From NCBI RefSeq assembly GCF_947253225.1, contig NZ_CAMXYR010000002.1:1-62102 (forward strand): DNA of 62,102 nt, in the 5' to 3' direction. Made by a program: the position numbers and the translations under genes. Source of the DNA: an uncultured Anaerococcus sp. GTDB lineage: Bacteria > Bacillota > Clostridia > Tissierellales > Peptoniphilaceae. The notes beneath the pieces are model-generated. The model did no database searches and was not told the origin of the DNA. It saw only the letters and a list, made by a program, of their open reading frames with translations. Position 1 is the stretch's first letter; every line of letters starts with the position of its first letter. Shown here in pieces: positions 50,761 to 59,509 of this stretch.

Positions 50761-51390
50761 GTGAAGAGTATATTTACAACAAAAGTAGGCATGACTCAAG
50801 TCATCGACGAAGATGGAGTTATTACTCCTGTTACTGTCCTAAAGGCTGACGAAAACGTAGTTGTACAAGTTAAAACAGTAGAAACTGACGGTTACAACGC
50901 TATCCAAGTTGGTTATATGGACAAGAAAGAAAAAAATGTTAAGAAACCAGTAAGAGAACACTTCAAAAAAGCAAATGCTACTACAAAGAGATACTTGAGG
51001 GAGATTAATTTTGGAGAAGAAACTCCAGAACTAAACCTTGGAGATGTTATCACAGTTGACCAATTTGAAGTTGGCGATCTTGTGGACATTGTAGCTACAA
51101 GCAAGGGTAAGGGAACTCAAGGTGCCATCAAGAGATGGAACTACGGAAGAGGTCCAGCAAGCCACGGTTCTAAATCACACAGAGTTGCAGGTGCAAGAGC
51201 TGCAGGTTCAGATCCAGCAAGAGTTTTCAAGGGTAGAAAAGGTTCAGGAAAAATGGGTAACGAAAGAGTTACTATCCAAAACATTGAAGTTGTCAAAGTA
51301 AGTGTTGAAGATAACTACATCTTAGTTAAAGGTGGAGTTCCAGGACCTAAGGGCGGACTTGTTCAAATCAAACAAGCTATAAAAGCCTAA
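50761..51390 (+). CDS. rplC: 50S ribosomal protein L3
   Basis: 209-residue early assembly protein near the peptidyl transferase centre. Starts at GTG 50761 with AAGGAGGTA 3-5 nt before it. KVGMTQVIDEDG, GRGPASHGSKSHRVAGA and KGRKGSGKMGNERVT are the conserved blocks; the last two form the extension that enters the catalytic centre. The 81 bp from rpsJ to here contains no gene. Confidence 0.98.
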   Translation: MKSIFTTKVGMTQVIDEDGVITPVTVLKADENVVVQVKTVETDGYNAIQVGYMDKKEKNVKKPVREHFKKANATTKRYLREINFGEETPELNLGDVITVDQFEVGDLVDIVATSKGKGTQGAIKRWNYGRGPASHGSKSHRVAGARAAGSDPARVFKGRKGSGKMGNERVTIQNIEVVKVSVEDNYILVKGGVPGPKGGLVQIKQAIKA

Positions 51391-51404
51391 TTAAGGAGGA
51401 ATAA

Positions 51405-52028
51405 ATGCCTAAAGTAGATATTTTAAACATTAAGGGAGAAAATGTTGGTTCTTTAGAGCTAAACGAAACTCTATTTAATACTGAAATAAGCGAACATACT
51501 GTTTATGAAGTAATAAAAAACCAACTAGCTAATAAAAGACAAGGTACACAATCTGCGAAAACTCGTTCAGAGGTTCGTGGTGGTGGACGTAAACCATTTA
51601 GACAAAAGGGAACAGGACGTGCTCGTCAAGGTTCAATCAGAGCTCCTCACTACACAGGCGGTGGAGTTGTATTTGCACCAAAGCCAAGAGATTATAGTTA
51701 CAAAGTTCCAAAGAAACTAAGAAGAAAAGCATTGTATTCAGTTCTTACATCAAAGGTAAATGACAATGAATTAATAGTTCTTGATAGCCTAGCCCTTGAA
51801 AATGCTAAGACTAAAGAAGCTGTTAATGTACTTAATGCAATCAATGCTGGAAACAAGGCTTACATCGTTACAGCAGAAAATGATACCGAAGTATACAGAT
51901 CATTTAGAAATATCGAAGGTGTTGATGTATCAGCTGCAAGCCTAATCAATGTTTACGACTTAGTAAGACACAACAAGTTAGTAATTACAAAAGATGCGAT
52001 TGCTAAACTTGAGGAGGTATTTATCTAA
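51405..52028 (+). CDS. rplD: 50S ribosomal protein L4
   Basis: 207 residues. The long loop that lines the exit tunnel is QGTQSAKTRSEVRGGGRKP with FRQKGTGRARQGSIRAPHY. In E. coli L4 represses the S10 operon; here the structured leader before rpsJ could be its target, which is inference. AAGGAGGAAT precedes the ATG, and the stop overlaps the rplW start. Confidence 0.98.
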   Translation: MPKVDILNIKGENVGSLELNETLFNTEISEHTVYEVIKNQLANKRQGTQSAKTRSEVRGGGRKPFRQKGTGRARQGSIRAPHYTGGGVVFAPKPRDYSYKVPKKLRRKALYSVLTSKVNDNELIVLDSLALENAKTKEAVNVLNAINAGNKAYIVTAENDTEVYRSFRNIEGVDVSAASLINVYDLVRHNKLVITKDAIAKLEEVFI

Positions 52029-52321
52029 TGAGATCACCTTACGAAATAATCAAAAGACCAATAATCACAGAAAAAAGCATGGAAATGCTTGACGAGAACA
52101 AATACACTTTTGAAGTAGACAAGAATGCAAACAAACCAGAAATCAAAGCTGCAGTAGAAGCTATTTTTGACGGAGTTAAAGTTAAAAATGTAAGAACTAT
52201 GAACTATACTGGTAAATCTGTAAGAACAAGATACGGATACGGTAAGAGAGCTGACTGGAAAAAAGCTATCGTAACATTAACAGAAGATAGTGCAGAAATT
52301 GAATACTTCGATGGACTATAG
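52028..52321 (+). CDS. rplW: 50S ribosomal protein L23
   Basis: 97 residues at the exit of the peptide tunnel, the docking site for trigger factor and SRP. PYEIIKRPIITEKSMEML is the diagnostic start; GKSVRTRYGYGKRADWKKA marks the tunnel loop. GAGG in the end of rplD serves as its ribosome site, and TAATG couples the two genes. Confidence 0.98.
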   Translation: MRSPYEIIKRPIITEKSMEMLDENKYTFEVDKNANKPEIKAAVEAIFDGVKVKNVRTMNYTGKSVRTRYGYGKRADWKKAIVTLTEDSAEIEYFDGL

Positions 52322-52331
52322 GAGGGTTTAA

Positions 52332-53165
52332 ATGGCTATTAGAAAATTAAAACCAACTTCAAACGGTCATAGAAATATGTCTGTTTCAACATTCGAAGAA
52401 ATTACTACAGACAGACCTGAAAAAAGTCTTACAGTTGATCTAAAATCTAAGGGTGGAAGAAACAACACAGGTAGGACAACAGTTAGATTCCGTGGTGGCG
52501 GAGTTAAGAGAAGATATAGAATTATCGACTTCAAAAGAGATAAAGACAATATCCCAGCAAGAGTAAAAACTATAGAATACGATCCAAACAGATCAGCAAA
52601 CATTGCACTTGTTGCTTATGCTGATGGAGAAAAAAGATACATCCTTGCTCCAAAAGGACTTAAAGTAGGCGATGTTATCGAATCAGGAAAAGATGCTGAT
52701 ATCAAACCAGGTAACGCTCTTGAATTAAAAGATATTCCAGTAGGTACAACAATCCACAATGTAGAACTTAGAGCAAAAAGAGGAGCAATCTTAGTAAGAA
52801 GTGCTGGTGTTGGAGCTCAACTTATGGCTAAAGAAGGCAACTTCGCAACATTGAGACTTCCATCAGGCGAAATGAGAATGATTCACTTAAACTGCAAGGC
52901 TACAATTGGAGTTGTAGGAAACTCAGAACACGAACTTGTAAGAGTTGGTAAGGCTGGAAAGAGCAGATACATGGGAAGAAGACCTCACGTAAGAGGATCT
53001 GTAATGAACCCTGTTGACCATCCACACGGTGGTGGTGAAGGTAGAACACCAATCGGAAGACCTGCACCAATGACGCCATGGGGCAAAAAAGCTATTGGTG
53101 TTAAGACAAGAAACACTAAGAAACAATCTGAATCTTACATCGTAAGAAGAAGAAACGAAAAATAG
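52332..53165 (+). CDS. rplB: 50S ribosomal protein L2
   Basis: 277-residue core protein needed for subunit joining and peptidyl transfer. Visible are RKLKPTSNGHRNMSVSTFEE, the GGGVKRRYRIIDFKRDKD segment and the highly conserved MNPVDHPHGGGEGRTPIG with the key histidine. AGGAGGG precedes the ATG. Full length. Confidence 0.98.
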   Translation: MAIRKLKPTSNGHRNMSVSTFEEITTDRPEKSLTVDLKSKGGRNNTGRTTVRFRGGGVKRRYRIIDFKRDKDNIPARVKTIEYDPNRSANIALVAYADGEKRYILAPKGLKVGDVIESGKDADIKPGNALELKDIPVGTTIHNVELRAKRGAILVRSAGVGAQLMAKEGNFATLRLPSGEMRMIHLNCKATIGVVGNSEHELVRVGKAGKSRYMGRRPHVRGSVMNPVDHPHGGGEGRTPIGRPAPMTPWGKKAIGVKTRNTKKQSESYIVRRRNEK

Positions 53166-53174
53166 GGGGATATA

Positions 53175-53462
53175 ATGGCAAGATCTATTAAAAAAGGACC
53201 ATTTGTCGATGATCATTTAATAAAGAAAATTGACGAATTAAATGAAAAAAATGAGAAAAAAGTTATTAGAACATGGTCAAGACGTTCTACAATATTCCCT
53301 GAATTTGTAGAGCACACAATCGCTGTTCATGATGGCAGAAAACATGTTCCGGTTTATATTACAGAAGACATGGTAGGCCACAAACTAGGTGAGTTCGTAC
53401 CAACAAGAACATTCAGAGGCCACGCTAAAAAGGCTACTGAAATGAAGAGCAAAATGAGATAG
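53175..53462 (+). CDS. rpsS: 30S ribosomal protein S19
   Basis: 95 residues of the 30S head, contacting tRNA and S13. ARSIKKGPFVDDHLIKKI, TWSRRSTIFPEFVEHTIAVH and GHKLGEFVPTRTFRGHA are the family blocks. GGGGGAT precedes the ATG by 5 nt. Complete. Confidence 0.98.
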   Translation: MARSIKKGPFVDDHLIKKIDELNEKNEKKVIRTWSRRSTIFPEFVEHTIAVHDGRKHVPVYITEDMVGHKLGEFVPTRTFRGHAKKATEMKSKMR

Positions 53463-53472
53463 GAGAGAAACG

Positions 53473-53820
53473 ATGGAAGTTAAAGCAACAGCTAAATATC
53501 AAAGAATTTCTCCTCTTAAAGTACACTATATAGCAAGAGAAATCAGAGGCAAACAAGTAGACGAAGCACTTAATATCTTAAGATTTACTAACAAAAAAGG
53601 TGCAAGACTTCTTTCAGATGTACTAAAAAGTGCTATTGCCAACGCTGAAAACAACAACGGACTTGATAGAGCTAATCTTTATGTAAAAAAGGCATTTGCA
53701 AATGATGCTCCAACTATGAAAAGATGGAGACCTAAAGCTAAGGGTGCTGCATATCCAATACTTAAAAGAAGTAGCCACATTGGTGTTGTCCTAGCAGATA
53801 TAGAAGATACGGAGGAATAA
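53473..53820 (+). CDS. rplV: 50S ribosomal protein L22
   Basis: 115 residues; its hairpin loop lines the exit tunnel and is a site of macrolide resistance changes. KYQRISPLKVHYIAREIRGK and the loop MKRWRPKAKGAAYPILKRSS are typical. LKVHYIARE departs slightly from the common RKVRLVxD. AGGAGAG precedes the ATG; rpsC follows after one base. Confidence 0.98.
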   Translation: MEVKATAKYQRISPLKVHYIAREIRGKQVDEALNILRFTNKKGARLLSDVLKSAIANAENNNGLDRANLYVKKAFANDAPTMKRWRPKAKGAAYPILKRSSHIGVVLADIEDTEE

Positions 53821-53821
53821 G

Positions 53822-54541
53822 ATGGGCCAAAAAGTAAACCCAAAGGGATATAGAGTAGGTGTTATCAGAGACTGGGATTCAAAATGGTTCGCAGACAAAA
53901 AAGATTTCTCAGATCTACTAGTAGAAGATTATAACATCAGAAAAATTGTTAAAAAAGAAGTTTTTGATGCTGGAGTTGCAGACATCGAAATCGAAAGAGC
54001 AGTAAACAACCTTAAAGTTACAGTATTTGCTGCAAAGCCAGGAATGGTAATCGGCAAGGGTGGTGCTGGAGTTGAAGAACTAAAGAAAAAACTTGAAAAA
54101 GCAGCACCTGGTAAAAGAATTATCATAAACGTTGAAGAAATCAAATACCAAGACCTTTCTGCACAACTTGTAGCCGAAAATATTGCTAACCAACTTGAAA
54201 ACAGAGTTGCATTCAGACGTGCTATGAAACAACCAATCCAAAGAACAATGAGAGCTGGAGCTAAGGGTATCAAAACTATGGTTTCAGGTAGACTTGGTGG
54301 AGCTGATATGGCAAGAAGCGAAGGATATTCAGAAGGAACAATCCCTCTTCAAACATTAAGAGCTAACATTGATTACGGATTTGCAGAAGCAGATACTGAA
54401 TACGGTAAAATTGGTTGTAAGGTATGGATCTACAAGGGCGAAGTTCTTCCAGGAGAAAAAGCTCAAAGAGAACCAAAAATGAAACAACCAAGAAATAACA
54501 AGAGAAAAAGAAATAATAATAGACGTCCTAACAACAAGTAA
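53822..54541 (+). CDS. rpsC: 30S ribosomal protein S3
   Basis: 239 residues at the mRNA entry of the 30S head. GQKVNPKGYRVGVIRDWDSK, the KH-domain loop MVIGKGGAGVEELKKKL and ARSEGYSEGTIPLQTLRANI are conserved. The C-terminus ends in a very basic Asn/Arg/Lys tail (KRKRNNNRRPNNK). GGAGGAATA precedes the ATG inside the end of rplV. Confidence 0.98.
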   Translation: MGQKVNPKGYRVGVIRDWDSKWFADKKDFSDLLVEDYNIRKIVKKEVFDAGVADIEIERAVNNLKVTVFAAKPGMVIGKGGAGVEELKKKLEKAAPGKRIIINVEEIKYQDLSAQLVAENIANQLENRVAFRRAMKQPIQRTMRAGAKGIKTMVSGRLGGADMARSEGYSEGTIPLQTLRANIDYGFAEADTEYGKIGCKVWIYKGEVLPGEKAQREPKMKQPRNNKRKRNNNRRPNNK

Positions 54542-54576
54542 GGATATCGAAGCTTAAAGAATTAGGAGAAAATACT

Positions 54577-55005
54577 ATGTTAATGCCTAAAAGAGTTAAA
54601 TATCGTAGACAACACAGAGGCAGAATGAAGGGGTTTGCTCAAAAAGGTAACCAACTAGCTTATGGAGAATATGGTCTTCAAGCTACAGAAGCTACATGGA
54701 TGACAGCAAACCAAATCGAAGCTGCTCGTCGTGCGATGACAAGATATATCAAAAGAGGCGGAAATATTTGGATAAAGGTATTTCCAGACAAGCCAGTTTC
54801 TAAGAAACCAGCAGAAGTAAGAATGGGATCTGGTAAAGGTGCTCCAGAATATTGGGTTGCTGTAGTAAAACCAGGTAGAGTATTATTTGAGATGAGTGGT
54901 GTTAGTGAAGAAGTTGCAAGAGAAGCTATGAGACTTGCTGCACAAAAACTTCCAATCAAGACTAAATTCATCCAAAGACTTGAAGTTACAGGTACGGAGG
55001 AATAA
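54577..55005 (+). CDS. rplP: 50S ribosomal protein L16
   Basis: 142 residues near the A-site tRNA and the peptidyl transferase centre. LMPKRVKYRRQHRGRMKGFA, the ARRAMTRYIKRGGNIWIKVF segment and GSGKGAPEYWVAVVKPGRVL are diagnostic. AGGAG precedes the ATG by 7 nt. Two bases separate it from rpmC. Confidence 0.98.
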   Translation: MLMPKRVKYRRQHRGRMKGFAQKGNQLAYGEYGLQATEATWMTANQIEAARRAMTRYIKRGGNIWIKVFPDKPVSKKPAEVRMGSGKGAPEYWVAVVKPGRVLFEMSGVSEEVAREAMRLAAQKLPIKTKFIQRLEVTGTEE

Positions 55006-55007
55006 GG

Positions 55008-55214
55008 ATGAAAGTAGCAGAAATCAGAAAGTTATCAGATCAAGAGCTAGATATACAATTGTATGATTTACAAAGTGAGCTTTTCAATCTTCGTTTTAGA
55101 CTTGCAACAGGACAACTTGAAAATCCAGCAGCTATAGGAAGTGTTAAAAAAGATATAGCTAGAGTTAAGACAATCCAAACAGAAAGAAAGCTTAATTTAA
55201 ATAGGGAGGCTTAA
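55008..55214 (+). CDS. rpmC: 50S ribosomal protein L29
   Basis: 68-residue helical hairpin protein at the tunnel exit. VAEIRKLSDQELDIQLYDLQ and LFNLRFRLATGQLENPAAIG match the family. GGAGGAATAAGG, spanning the end of rplP, serves as the ribosome site. Confidence 0.97.
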   Translation: MKVAEIRKLSDQELDIQLYDLQSELFNLRFRLATGQLENPAAIGSVKKDIARVKTIQTERKLNLNREA

Positions 55215-55219
55215 GTTTC

Positions 55220-55480
55220 ATGGAAAGAAATAGAAGACACGTACTTAAAGGCGTTGTCGTATCTGATTCAATGGATAAAACTGTAACAGTTTTAGTTGAA
55301 GATAAGATCCAACACCCAGTGTACAAAAAAAGAATGATTAGAAGCAAAAAATATAAGGCTCATGATGAACTAAATCAAGCTAAAGTTGGCGATACAGTTG
55401 AAATTATGGAGACAAGACCACTATCTAAGACAAAAAGATGGAGACTTGTTCGTGTAAGCCAAGCAGCAGAAATTGTTTAA
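55220..55480 (+). CDS. rpsQ: 30S ribosomal protein S17
   Basis: 86-residue OB-fold primary binder of 16S rRNA. RRHVLKGVVVSDSMDKTVTV, the KRMIRSKKYKAHDELNQAKV segment and VEIMETRPLSKTKRWRLVRV are conserved. GGGAGG in the end of rpmC precedes the ATG. Confidence 0.97.
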   Translation: MERNRRHVLKGVVVSDSMDKTVTVLVEDKIQHPVYKKRMIRSKKYKAHDELNQAKVGDTVEIMETRPLSKTKRWRLVRVSQAAEIV

Positions 55481-55499
55481 TTAGATATAGGAGATTATT

Positions 55500-55868
55500 A
55501 TGATACAACAAGAAACTCGTATGAGAGTTGCAGATAACTCCGGAGCAAGAGAACTTTCAGTGATTAAGGTTCTTGGAGGAACTGGAAGAAGATATGCTAA
55601 TATCGGAGATGTTGTAGTTTGTTCAGTTAAAAGTGCAACACCCGGAGCAGCGGTAAAAAAAGGTTCTGTAGTTAAAGCCGTAATCGTTAGAACAAAAAGA
55701 GGCTTAAAAAGAGTTGATGGTTCAACAATCAACTTTGATGAAAATGCAGCTGTAGTTATCAAAGACGACAAAAGCCCAGTTGGAACAAGAATCTTTGGAC
55801 CAGTTACTAGAGAATTGAGAAGTGAAGGATTCATGAGAATCATCTCACTTGCACCGGAAGTATTATAG
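55500..55868 (+). CDS. rplN: 50S ribosomal protein L14
   Basis: 122 residues at the subunit interface, contacting 16S rRNA and silencing factor RsfS. IQQETRMRVADNSGARELSV and VIVRTKRGLKRVDGSTINFD, then GTRIFGPVTRELR, are complete. TAGGAGATT precedes the ATG. Confidence 0.98.
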   Translation: MIQQETRMRVADNSGARELSVIKVLGGTGRRYANIGDVVVCSVKSATPGAAVKKGSVVKAVIVRTKRGLKRVDGSTINFDENAAVVIKDDKSPVGTRIFGPVTRELRSEGFMRIISLAPEVL

Positions 55869-55877
55869 GAGGATTGC

Positions 55878-56186
55878 ATGCATATTAAAAAAGGCGATAA
55901 GGTCCAAGTAATATCAGGTGAATTTAAAGGACATGTAGGTGAAGTTATTAAAGCTCTACCTAAAGAAAATAAAGTAGTAGTTGAAGGTGCAAATATTAGA
56001 ATCAAACACCAAAAAGCAACCCAAATGGGTGGCGAAAGCGGAAGAATCGAAAAGGAATGTCCAATAGATGCTTCTAAAGTTCTACTTTACTCAGAAGAAC
56101 TCAAAAAAGGTGTTAGAACTAGAAAAGAATTTGTAGATGGCAAAAAAGTTCGTGTATCTACTAAGACAGAAGAAAAATTCGACTAG
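55878..56186 (+). CDS. rplX: 50S ribosomal protein L24
   Basis: 102-residue assembly initiator with a KOW motif (IKKGDKVQVISGEFKGHVGE). NIRIKHQKATQMGGESGRIE follows, and the basic C-terminal GVRTRKEFVDGKKVRVS is normal. AGGAGGATT precedes the ATG. Confidence 0.97.
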   Translation: MHIKKGDKVQVISGEFKGHVGEVIKALPKENKVVVEGANIRIKHQKATQMGGESGRIEKECPIDASKVLLYSEELKKGVRTRKEFVDGKKVRVSTKTEEKFD

Positions 56187-56201
56187 TTCAAAGGAGATAT
56201 T

Positions 56202-56744
56202 ATGACAAGTAGATTAAAAGAAAAATATCAAAACGAAGTTGTTGGTAAACTTATCGAACAATTCGGTTACGAAAATGTTAACGAAGTTCCAAAACTTACA
56301 AAGATTGTTATAAACGTAGGACTAGGTGAAGCTAAAGATAACCAAAATCTTTTGAATGCTGCCAAAGACGAACTTGCTCTAATCACAGGTCAAAGACCAA
56401 TTGAAATTAAGGCGAAAAAATCTGTAGCTAACTTCAAACTAAGAGAAGGTCAAGCAATCGGTACAAAAGTAACTCTAAGAAGAGAAAAAATGTATGATTT
56501 CTTAGACAAACTTATAAACATCTCCCTACCAAGGGTAAGAGACTTTAGAGGTATCAATCCAAACAGCTTTGATGGACGTGGAAACTACTCACTAGGAATC
56601 AAAGAACAATTGATCTTCCCTGAAATCAAATATGACAATGTTGATTTCCTACATGGTATGGATATCACCATAGTTACTACTGCAAAAACAGATGAAGAAG
56701 CAAAAGCATTCTTACAATTAATGGGAATGCCATTTAAGAAATAA
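56202..56744 (+). CDS. rplE: 50S ribosomal protein L5
   Basis: 180 residues, binds 5S rRNA and bridges to the 30S head. LKEKYQNEVVGKLIEQFGYE, IVINVGLGEAKDNQNLLNAA, KKSVANFKLREGQAIGTKVT and RDFRGINPNSFDGRGNYSLG are full-length family blocks. AAGGAG precedes the ATG. Confidence 0.98.
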   Translation: MTSRLKEKYQNEVVGKLIEQFGYENVNEVPKLTKIVINVGLGEAKDNQNLLNAAKDELALITGQRPIEIKAKKSVANFKLREGQAIGTKVTLRREKMYDFLDKLINISLPRVRDFRGINPNSFDGRGNYSLGIKEQLIFPEIKYDNVDFLHGMDITIVTTAKTDEEAKAFLQLMGMPFKK

Positions 56745-56757
56745 CTAAGGAGCAAAA

Positions 56758-56943
56758 ATGGCTAAAAAGTCACTAAGAGCTAAACAACAAAGAAAACAAA
56801 AATTCTCCACAAGAGAATATACAAGATGTAAACTTTGTGGAAGACCACACGGCTACTTAAGAAAATATGGAATCTGCCGTATTTGCTTTAGAGAACTTGC
56901 AAATAATGGACAAATTCCAGGAGTAAGAAAAGCAAGCTGGTAA
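56758..56943 (+). CDS. rpsZ: 30S ribosomal protein S14 type Z
   Basis: 61 residues, the short zinc-binding form. The four zinc cysteines are in RCKLCGRPHG and GICRICFREL. This C+ form is standard in Gram-positive bacteria; a zinc-free C- copy, if any, would be elsewhere. AAGGAGC precedes the ATG. Confidence 0.97.
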   Translation: MAKKSLRAKQQRKQKFSTREYTRCKLCGRPHGYLRKYGICRICFRELANNGQIPGVRKASW

Positions 56944-56962
56944 TTAAGGGGGAATGATAATT

Positions 56963-57358
56963 ATGATGACAGATCCAATAGCGGATATGCTAACAAGAAT
57001 CAGAAATGGTAACAAGGCAAACCACACAAAGGTTTCACTACCATCTTCTAATGAGAAAAAAGCTATTGCCCAAATTCTGCTTGATGAAGGCTTTATTACA
57101 GGATTTAACGTAGAAGAAGACGGCAAACAAGGTATTCTTACAATTGATTTAAAATATACAGAAAATGGTGAAAAAGTAATCTCAGGTCTAAGAAGAATTT
57201 CTAAACCAGGCCTTAGAGTTTATGTAAAAGCAAATGAAGTGCCAAAAGTTCTTAACGGACTTGGAACAGCAATCATTTCAACATCAAAAGGACTATTAAC
57301 TGACCGCGCTGCAAGAAGCGAAAATGTAGGTGGCGAAGTTATTTGTTACGTATGGTAA
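56963..57358 (+). CDS. rpsH: 30S ribosomal protein S8
   Basis: 131 residues. TDPIADMLTRIRNGNKANHT and the RNA-binding end ISTSKGLLTDRAARSENVGG with EVICYVW are diagnostic. In E. coli S8 represses the spc operon. In-frame ATGs stand at 56954, 56963 and 56966; AAGGGGG at 56946-56952 is well spaced only from 56963, and the resulting start agrees with family length. Confidence 0.95.
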   Translation: MMTDPIADMLTRIRNGNKANHTKVSLPSSNEKKAIAQILLDEGFITGFNVEEDGKQGILTIDLKYTENGEKVISGLRRISKPGLRVYVKANEVPKVLNGLGTAIISTSKGLLTDRAARSENVGGEVICYVW

Positions 57359-57368
57359 GGAGATATAT

Positions 57369-57908
57369 ATGTCAAGAATAGGAAAACTTCCAATTGAAAT
57401 ACCTTCTGGAGTAACAATAGAAATTAACGACCGTAAAGTAAGTGTAAAAGGACCTAAGGGCGAAGATAGCCTAGAAGTTTCTAAAAACGTAGAACTAGAA
57501 TTAAACGAAAAAGAACTTTTGGTTAAAATTCCAGAAAACTACACAAAAACACAAAACATCGACCACGGTTTATATAGATCTCTAATTAACAATATGGTTG
57601 TTGGAGTATCAGAAGGATATGCAAAAACACTTCAAATCGAAGGTACAGGATATAGAGCTAACAAGCAAGGCAACAACCTTGTTATGAACTTAGGTTTTTC
57701 ACACCAAGTAACAATGGCTGATCCTGAAGGAATCGAAGTAGAAGTACCAAATGATAGAACAATTGTTGTTAAAGGAATTAACAAACAATTAGTTGGTCAA
57801 CATGCTGCAAACATCAGAAACTGGAGAAAACCAGAACCTTACAAGGGAAAAGGTATCAGATATGAAGGTGAGCATGTAAGACGTAAAGTTGGTAAAACAG
57901 GTAAGTAG
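57369..57908 (+). CDS. rplF: 50S ribosomal protein L6
   Basis: 179 residues at the base of the L7/L12 stalk. SRIGKLPIEIPSGVTIEIND and GINKQLVGQHAANIRNWRKP, then PYKGKGIRYEGEHVRRKVGK, are conserved. AAGGAGATATAT precedes the ATG at 57369; further upstream the frame runs into rpsH. Confidence 0.98.
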   Translation: MSRIGKLPIEIPSGVTIEINDRKVSVKGPKGEDSLEVSKNVELELNEKELLVKIPENYTKTQNIDHGLYRSLINNMVVGVSEGYAKTLQIEGTGYRANKQGNNLVMNLGFSHQVTMADPEGIEVEVPNDRTIVVKGINKQLVGQHAANIRNWRKPEPYKGKGIRYEGEHVRRKVGKTGK

Positions 57909-57917
57909 GAGATAGGA

Positions 57918-58283
57918 ATGGCTAAAAAAACTAAACAAGAAAGACTTTTAACTCGTAAAAAAAGAGTAAGAGCTAAAGTAAGCGGTACTCCTCAAAAACC
58001 AAGACTAAGCGTTTATAAATCAAATGCTAACATTTATGCTCAAGTAATTGATGATGTAAATAGTGTAACACTTGCTAGTGCAAACACTCTACAAGAAGCA
58101 GTTTCAGCTGGAGCAAAAAACAATGCTAACGTAGAAGCTGCTAAAAAAGTAGGAACAGCTATCGCTAAGGCTTGCAGTGAAAAAGGAATCGAAGAAGTTG
58201 TATTTGACAGAAATGGATACCTCTACCACGGAAAAGTTAAAGCTCTAGCAGAAGCAGCAAGAGAAGCTGGTCTTAAATTTTAA
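57918..58283 (+). CDS. rplR: 50S ribosomal protein L18
   Basis: 121 residues, carries 5S rRNA with L5. RKKRVRAKVSGTPQKPRLSV and KSNANIYAQVIDD, then VVFDRNGYLYHGKVKALAEA, fit the family. AGGAGATAGG precedes the ATG. Confidence 0.98.
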   Translation: MAKKTKQERLLTRKKRVRAKVSGTPQKPRLSVYKSNANIYAQVIDDVNSVTLASANTLQEAVSAGAKNNANVEAAKKVGTAIAKACSEKGIEEVVFDRNGYLYHGKVKALAEAAREAGLKF

Positions 58284-58298
58284 TTGAGGAGGTATTAG

Positions 58299-58808
58299 AT
58301 GAATTATTTATTAAGAAGCGAAGTAGAAAAACTAAACCTCGAAGATAGAGTAGTAGCTATTAACAGAGTTGCTAAAACTGTAAAAGGTGGACGTAACATG
58401 AGATTTTCTGCCCTAGTTGTTGTTGGAAACGGCAATGGTTATGTTGGTATAGGAACTGGTAAAGCTACAGAAGTACCAGAAGCAATTAGAAAAGCTGGAG
58501 AAGATGCTAAAAAGCACATGATTAGCGTTCCAATAGTTGGAACAACTGTTCCACACAGAATCCATGGCCACAAGGGAAGTGGTAAGGTTCTTCTAATGCC
58601 TGCATCAGAAGGTACAGGAATCATCGCTGGTGGTCCAGTTCGTGCAATCTGCGAACTTGCAGGATTTAAAGATATTAGGGCAAAGAACCTAGGTTCATCA
58701 AACCCAAGAAATATCATTAATGCATGTATTGAAGCATTTTCAAACATGAAAACTGTTGAAGAAGTTGCAAAACTTCGTGGTAAATCGGTAGAAGAATTTG
58801 ATTATTAA
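58299..58808 (+). CDS. rpsE: 30S ribosomal protein S5
   Basis: 169 residues in decoding fidelity and mRNA helicase activity; spectinomycin-resistance changes map to its loop. LEDRVVAINRVAKTVKGGRN, VVVGNGNGYVGIGTGKATEV and SEGTGIIAGGPVRAICELAG are typical. GAGGAGG precedes the ATG. Confidence 0.98.
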   Translation: MNYLLRSEVEKLNLEDRVVAINRVAKTVKGGRNMRFSALVVVGNGNGYVGIGTGKATEVPEAIRKAGEDAKKHMISVPIVGTTVPHRIHGHKGSGKVLLMPASEGTGIIAGGPVRAICELAGFKDIRAKNLGSSNPRNIINACIEAFSNMKTVEEVAKLRGKSVEEFDY

Positions 58809-58818
58809 GGAGAATACA

Positions 58819-59001
58819 ATGGCAAAACTTGAAATCACATTAAAAAAATCTTTTATCGGTAAAAAAGATGGACAAATTGCAACATGTAAAGCACTAGGCC
58901 TTAGAAAAATTGGCCAAACTGTTGTAAAAGAAGATAATAAAGCAACCAGAGGAATGATTCATAAAGTTTCATTCATGGTTGATGTAAATGAATTAAACTA
59001 A
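58819..59001 (+). CDS. rpmD: 50S ribosomal protein L30
   Basis: 60 residues. KLEITLKKSFIGKKDGQIAT and LGLRKIGQTVVKEDNKATRG match the family. The ATG at 58819 has AAGGAGAA 6-7 nt upstream; an earlier in-frame ATG at 58798 lies inside rpsE without a ribosome site. Confidence 0.97.
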   Translation: MAKLEITLKKSFIGKKDGQIATCKALGLRKIGQTVVKEDNKATRGMIHKVSFMVDVNELN

Positions 59002-59011
59002 GGGGTGTAAG

Positions 59012-59491
59012 ATGAAACTACATGAATTACAACCTAATGAGAAGTTAAAAAAAGGCAAGAGAAAAGGTAGAGGACCAGGTTCAGGAAACGGTACTCGTGC
59101 AGGCCGTGGACAAGATGGACAAAACTCAAGAAGTGGTGGTGGAACAAGACCAGGCTTCGAGGGTGGTCAAATGCCACTATACAGAAGACTTCCAAAAAGA
59201 GGTTTTAAAAACATCAACAGAAAGATTTATGAAACAATCAATGTTGAAACACTAAATGCTTTCGAAGATGGAACAGATGTAACACCAGAATTATTATTCG
59301 AAAATAAATTCTTAAATAAAAATAAAGCAAAGGCTGGAGTTAAAATCCTTGGTGATGGAGAACTTACAGTAAAGCTTAATGTAAAAGCTCACAAATTTAC
59401 TAAATCAGCAGTTGAAAAAATCGAAGCTGCTGGTGGTAGCGTAGAAGTTATCGAAACAAAAAAATGGGTAAAACCATCTAAAAAAGCTTAA
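59012..59491 (+). CDS. rplO: 50S ribosomal protein L15
   Basis: 159 residues. The basic glycine-rich N-terminal extension (KKGKRKGRGPGSGNGTRAGR, then GGGTRPGFEGGQMPLYRRLP) threads into 23S rRNA, and the globular end follows. AGGGGTG precedes the ATG. It lies directly before secY, as almost everywhere in bacteria. Confidence 0.97.
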   Translation: MKLHELQPNEKLKKGKRKGRGPGSGNGTRAGRGQDGQNSRSGGGTRPGFEGGQMPLYRRLPKRGFKNINRKIYETINVETLNAFEDGTDVTPELLFENKFLNKNKAKAGVKILGDGELTVKLNVKAHKFTKSAVEKIEAAGGSVEVIETKKWVKPSKKA

Positions 59492-59509
59492 CAGAAAGCA
59501 TGGTGAGCA